Below, piece after piece: positions 61,448-64,000 of a stretch of DNA of 64,000 bases. The stretch is taken from contig NC_077240.1 of the NCBI RefSeq assembly GCF_947179165.1, forward strand, positions 6,684,001-6,748,000. The letters are read 5' to 3'. How positions within the stretch are numbered: the first letter of the stretch is position 1; every line of letters starts with the position of its first letter. Origin of the DNA: Solanum dulcamara. Taxonomy: Eukaryota; Streptophyta; Magnoliopsida; Solanales; Solanaceae. The position numbers and the translations under genes were made by a program. The notes under the pieces were generated by a model that searched no databases, was not told where the DNA came from, and was given only the letters and a program-made list of their open reading frames with translations.

Positions 61448-61703
61448 AATAATACAACTTATTATTATTCACATATGGTAAGTAAACATTTGACATGACA
61501 ATTGTTACCACAAACAAAAGGAGACACAGGATCTTTAAGGGATGGGAGTTCGATATTCAATTAATATTTCCAAATTTTGATTTCAGTAATTCAATAATCA
61601 GCAATTAGAAGTAGATACCAAATACCAAACTTTGAAAATTTGGTTCGGTATAGTAAATCAAACTTTGGTAATTCGGTTTAGTGTGATTTAGGCCCATCCC
61701 TCA
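60961..61703. mobile_element. Inverted-repeat element inserted in LINE-derived sequence
   Basis: The left end 'aggggtgggcgttcaatatt' pairs with the right end, on the other strand, 'agggatgggcctaaatcac'. 'attcggttc' words lie inside both ends. The host text 'gcaccccgtattacat' before it and 'tgcattgtagtctcatatca' after it join to match the uninterrupted copy at 59581-59605, which shows the insertion. Confidence 0.7.
61411..61454 (+). repeat. (TAA)n microsatellite
   Basis: About 14 taa units with one interruption. Confidence 0.95.
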
Positions 61704-61834
61704 TTGCATTGTAGTCTCATATCACAACCATGGAACCTTGTTTTGGGTGATGAGAGCATTACAAACATAACTCTATCTCCACGACTGGTTTCATATGGTT
61801 GGTTTGTATTATACTAAAAAACTGTATACCCATT

Positions 61835-62425
61835 TTAGTTAAAGATCTTGTAAGAAATATCAGTAACATGAAAGGAGAACTTCATTCTTTTTGGATTTTC
61901 AGCAATAAGATTTTTCCGTTTGTTTTTATCAAGTAAATAAATTTCATTAATGAATGGACCAAAGCAAAATGTGTCCCTTATACAAGAAGTATACCAAAAG
62001 AGTAGAAAACCTACAAAAAGATATGGTTCTCTATCATACACACCCAATCTTATATTCAATATAGGACTTCATGGGTGTACCAAAAGAAAATAAGAGATAA
62101 AAGGCTACTCATCAACAGAATAAAACTCGTCTCTACTCCTTCAAAAGCTCTTTTGTTTCTCTCTCTCTAAATAACCCACAAGATTGCTAGTGGAGCAATA
62201 GTCCATGCCATGCGCCTTCTCCTCCTTCTCCCACAATTATAGTTGAGCATTAACTCTTATACAACTTTTGAAATCACCTATGAGATACTAAACCGACTAA
62301 ATATTTCGCACCATAACCTCAAAGCTAGACTACAATAAACAAGGAGATTTACATATTTACCCATCTCGCTGCACATGAAGCACAAACTGACACAAATGAC
62401 CTTCCGCCTCTTCCGATTCAGAAAG
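61835..62425 (-). mobile_element. LINE 3' fragment, same family as 6130-6780
   Basis: The minus strand reads CFMCSEMG..., then LALRLWCEIFSRFSIS, then RRRRRMAWTIAPLAILWVI and RNKRAFEGVET, in broken frames. The shared 'agagtagaaaacctacaa' and 'acccaat' end matches the copy in the glycosyltransferase intron. Confidence 0.75.
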
Positions 62426-62629
62426 AGAAATGGTACGAACAAAATATACCCATTTGTAAAATGGTCATTTTCCCATCATAATAAATAAATTATGGTGACT
62501 ACTTATATTTAAAGGGCTGATATTGTTTAACTTTAATGAGGGACGTTCAAGATTAGTGATAAGATAAGAATGAGGAGTTCATATATAAAATATATGATAC
62601 TACAATAAGGAGGGAAGCAATAGAAAAGA

Positions 62630-63489
62630 CAATATTGAGGAGCTACGGAGGAATCATTCACAATGAGACCAAACTACAAAGAGCTATTAGAAGGGGCAAA
62701 GAGGGAGGTGTGAAAGCACATTTGACTACAATACCAAAAAAAGTAGCTTTTCCTCTCTGGTGGCAAGGAAGGATGCTAATTCTCCTTGTTAGTAATGATG
62801 GATGCTATGGTAACAACTATTAACTTGAGGAAAAGAAGCAATGGCTACGACTTACGAGTTGGAATTGTTTACGTAAAAGGATGGAAAAATATATATCACA
62901 CACTATTTCATTGTTGTCTCATATCAACTCATGCAACCTTTTGCGCTTTTCTTTTGCATACTTGTGGTATTCAAACCACTTTGTACATATCTCAAATAAT
63001 CCATCTGGAATCCTTCCCAATCCACAAGCACGGGTTGTCAAGATAATCATGCTCATTAAGGTTGGAGCAATGGGCACAATAAGTGTTGTATGGAACTCAA
63101 ACTTGAGATCTCCAAATCGTGACTCAAATGTCTCAACCATTAGGTCATCCGCTTCAAGACATGTGTGCTTCCTGTTTAATATCACGGTGTTTCGAAGAAG
63201 ATGGGAAGTAGTGTCAAGGTGGGGTTACAGAAGATTGACAGAGAAAGGAAAGGCAGCTTGGCGAACTACATTGTTGCATCCTTTGAGACTTCTTTGTTTT
63301 CCTTCTGGTTGATAAGTGTGTCCTTTTAGATTAATTGGATCGAAAGTAATAGAAGATTGTTTAAGATCGTAAGAATGATGTGAAAAAGTTATAACTTGGT
63401 ACACTTAGGTGTAAGCATTCCCTCTTGTATAGATAGTTGAGTTAACTTCTTATTATTAATGAAATATTTTACCTAATCAAAAAAAAAAC
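62630..63489 (+). mobile_element. LINE 3' end with poly(A) tail, + strand
   Basis: Decayed zf-RVT text (LRKRSN... then VYVKGWKNIYHTLFHCCLIS) near 62820-62925. A reading that resembles the usual LINE 3' UTR then runs to 'cctaatcaaaaaaaaaac' at 63470-63490. A tRNA-like SINE head is inserted near 63095-63160. Confidence 0.65.
63095..63165 (-). mobile_element. SINE head fragment
   Basis: The minus strand has 'ctaatggttgagacatttga' (A-box-like) and 'gagatctcaagtttgagttc' (B-box-like) at the spacing seen in the 60085 SINE, without body or tail. Confidence 0.55.
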
Positions 63490-64000
63490 TGAGTTGACTT
63501 GATAGATGAAAATGGATGAGCCATATTAAAAATTTGTTTTGTATTGTATTGGTGTGTTGTTAATGAAATACTTACATTTCTCAGAAAATTTAGATATAAC
63601 TGCTTCATTAAGTAATAACCTATACTACATCTCTAAAAAGGAAAGCCATAATGAGTATGAAATGCAACCCAGAAAAAAATCATATATCTTACATTCCTGT
63701 ACTTACCTACTTTTGTCAGTTCTAGTAGGAAAAAGTTTATAGGCAAAGATCATCTGCTTTGGTAATTCTGAAGGCAACAAGAAGAAATATGAAGATGAAA
63801 CCCATCACATTAATTATGACCAGAGTCCAATTTATACAAAATGATTCTATAAAGATCCAATTATTAGCATAGGTTCTTTACTGAATTGCTTTTTTTTCTT
63901 TGGAAATGGTAAATTTTCCTTCTTACTGAATTACTCCAAACAATATCATCCCTTCTCTTTCATAAAATTCACATAACTTTAACATCTGTTGGCAAATTAA
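63490..64000. other. Spacer at the window end; nothing supported
   Basis: AT-rich, with no coding stretch or recognisable repeat. Confidence 0.5.

Overview
This window is nuclear DNA from a flowering plant, almost certainly a member of the Solanaceae (nightshade family). The reasons are AT-rich spacers, genes with many GT-AG introns, nuclear-type tRNA genes, and a dense load of short interspersed elements of types I recognise from tomato, potato and tobacco genomes. These include 'ggtctggggaggg'-type SINEs, tRNA-headed SINEs and LINE 3' ends with remnants of a zf-RVT domain. I cannot name the species from sequence alone.

Layout. (1) 1.2-10.3 kb, + strand: a complete 15-exon gene for a 505-residue UDP-glycosyltransferase of the sterol-glucosyltransferase-like type, with MITEs, a SINE, LINE pieces and a (TC)n microsatellite in its introns. 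A tRNA-Lys(CUU) gene follows at 10.7 kb. (2) 13.6-28.3 kb: a cluster of five phytocyanin genes of plantacyanin type (three on +, two on -) plus a sixth broken copy. They are small secreted blue-copper proteins, each with one intron at the same place. The cluster is the most interesting part of the window. Its members carry three different residues at the axial copper-ligand position (Met, Gln, Val), and one copy has lost 13 codons in frame. (3) 30.7-31.2 kb: the gene for the cytosolic ribosomal stalk protein P1, with telo-box and site II promoter elements. A decayed duplicate of its promoter lies 4 kb upstream. (4) 33.5-38.6 kb: a probable F-box/LRR relic, several SINEs, and two identical tRNA-Glu(UUC) genes in a diverged tandem duplication. 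(5) 39.3-49.0 kb, - strand: a five-coding-exon gene for a 480-residue, probably nuclear protein of unknown function, with LINE, SINE and MITE insertions in its introns. (6) 50.0-50.9 kb, - strand: a two-coding-exon gene of the RTE1/RTH (TMEM222, DUF778) family, linked in plants to ethylene-receptor function. (7) 51-64 kb: no intact gene. It is a graveyard of LINE fragments, with a structurally complete 274-bp TRIM retrotransposon inserted in one of them, a 1.1-kb Harbinger-like element and more SINEs.

The genes do not form a pathway. The phytocyanin cluster is the only functionally related group, and it clearly grew by local duplication. Exon coordinates were derived by reading frames and splice junctions by eye. 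Every intron given begins GT and ends AG, and the phases close.
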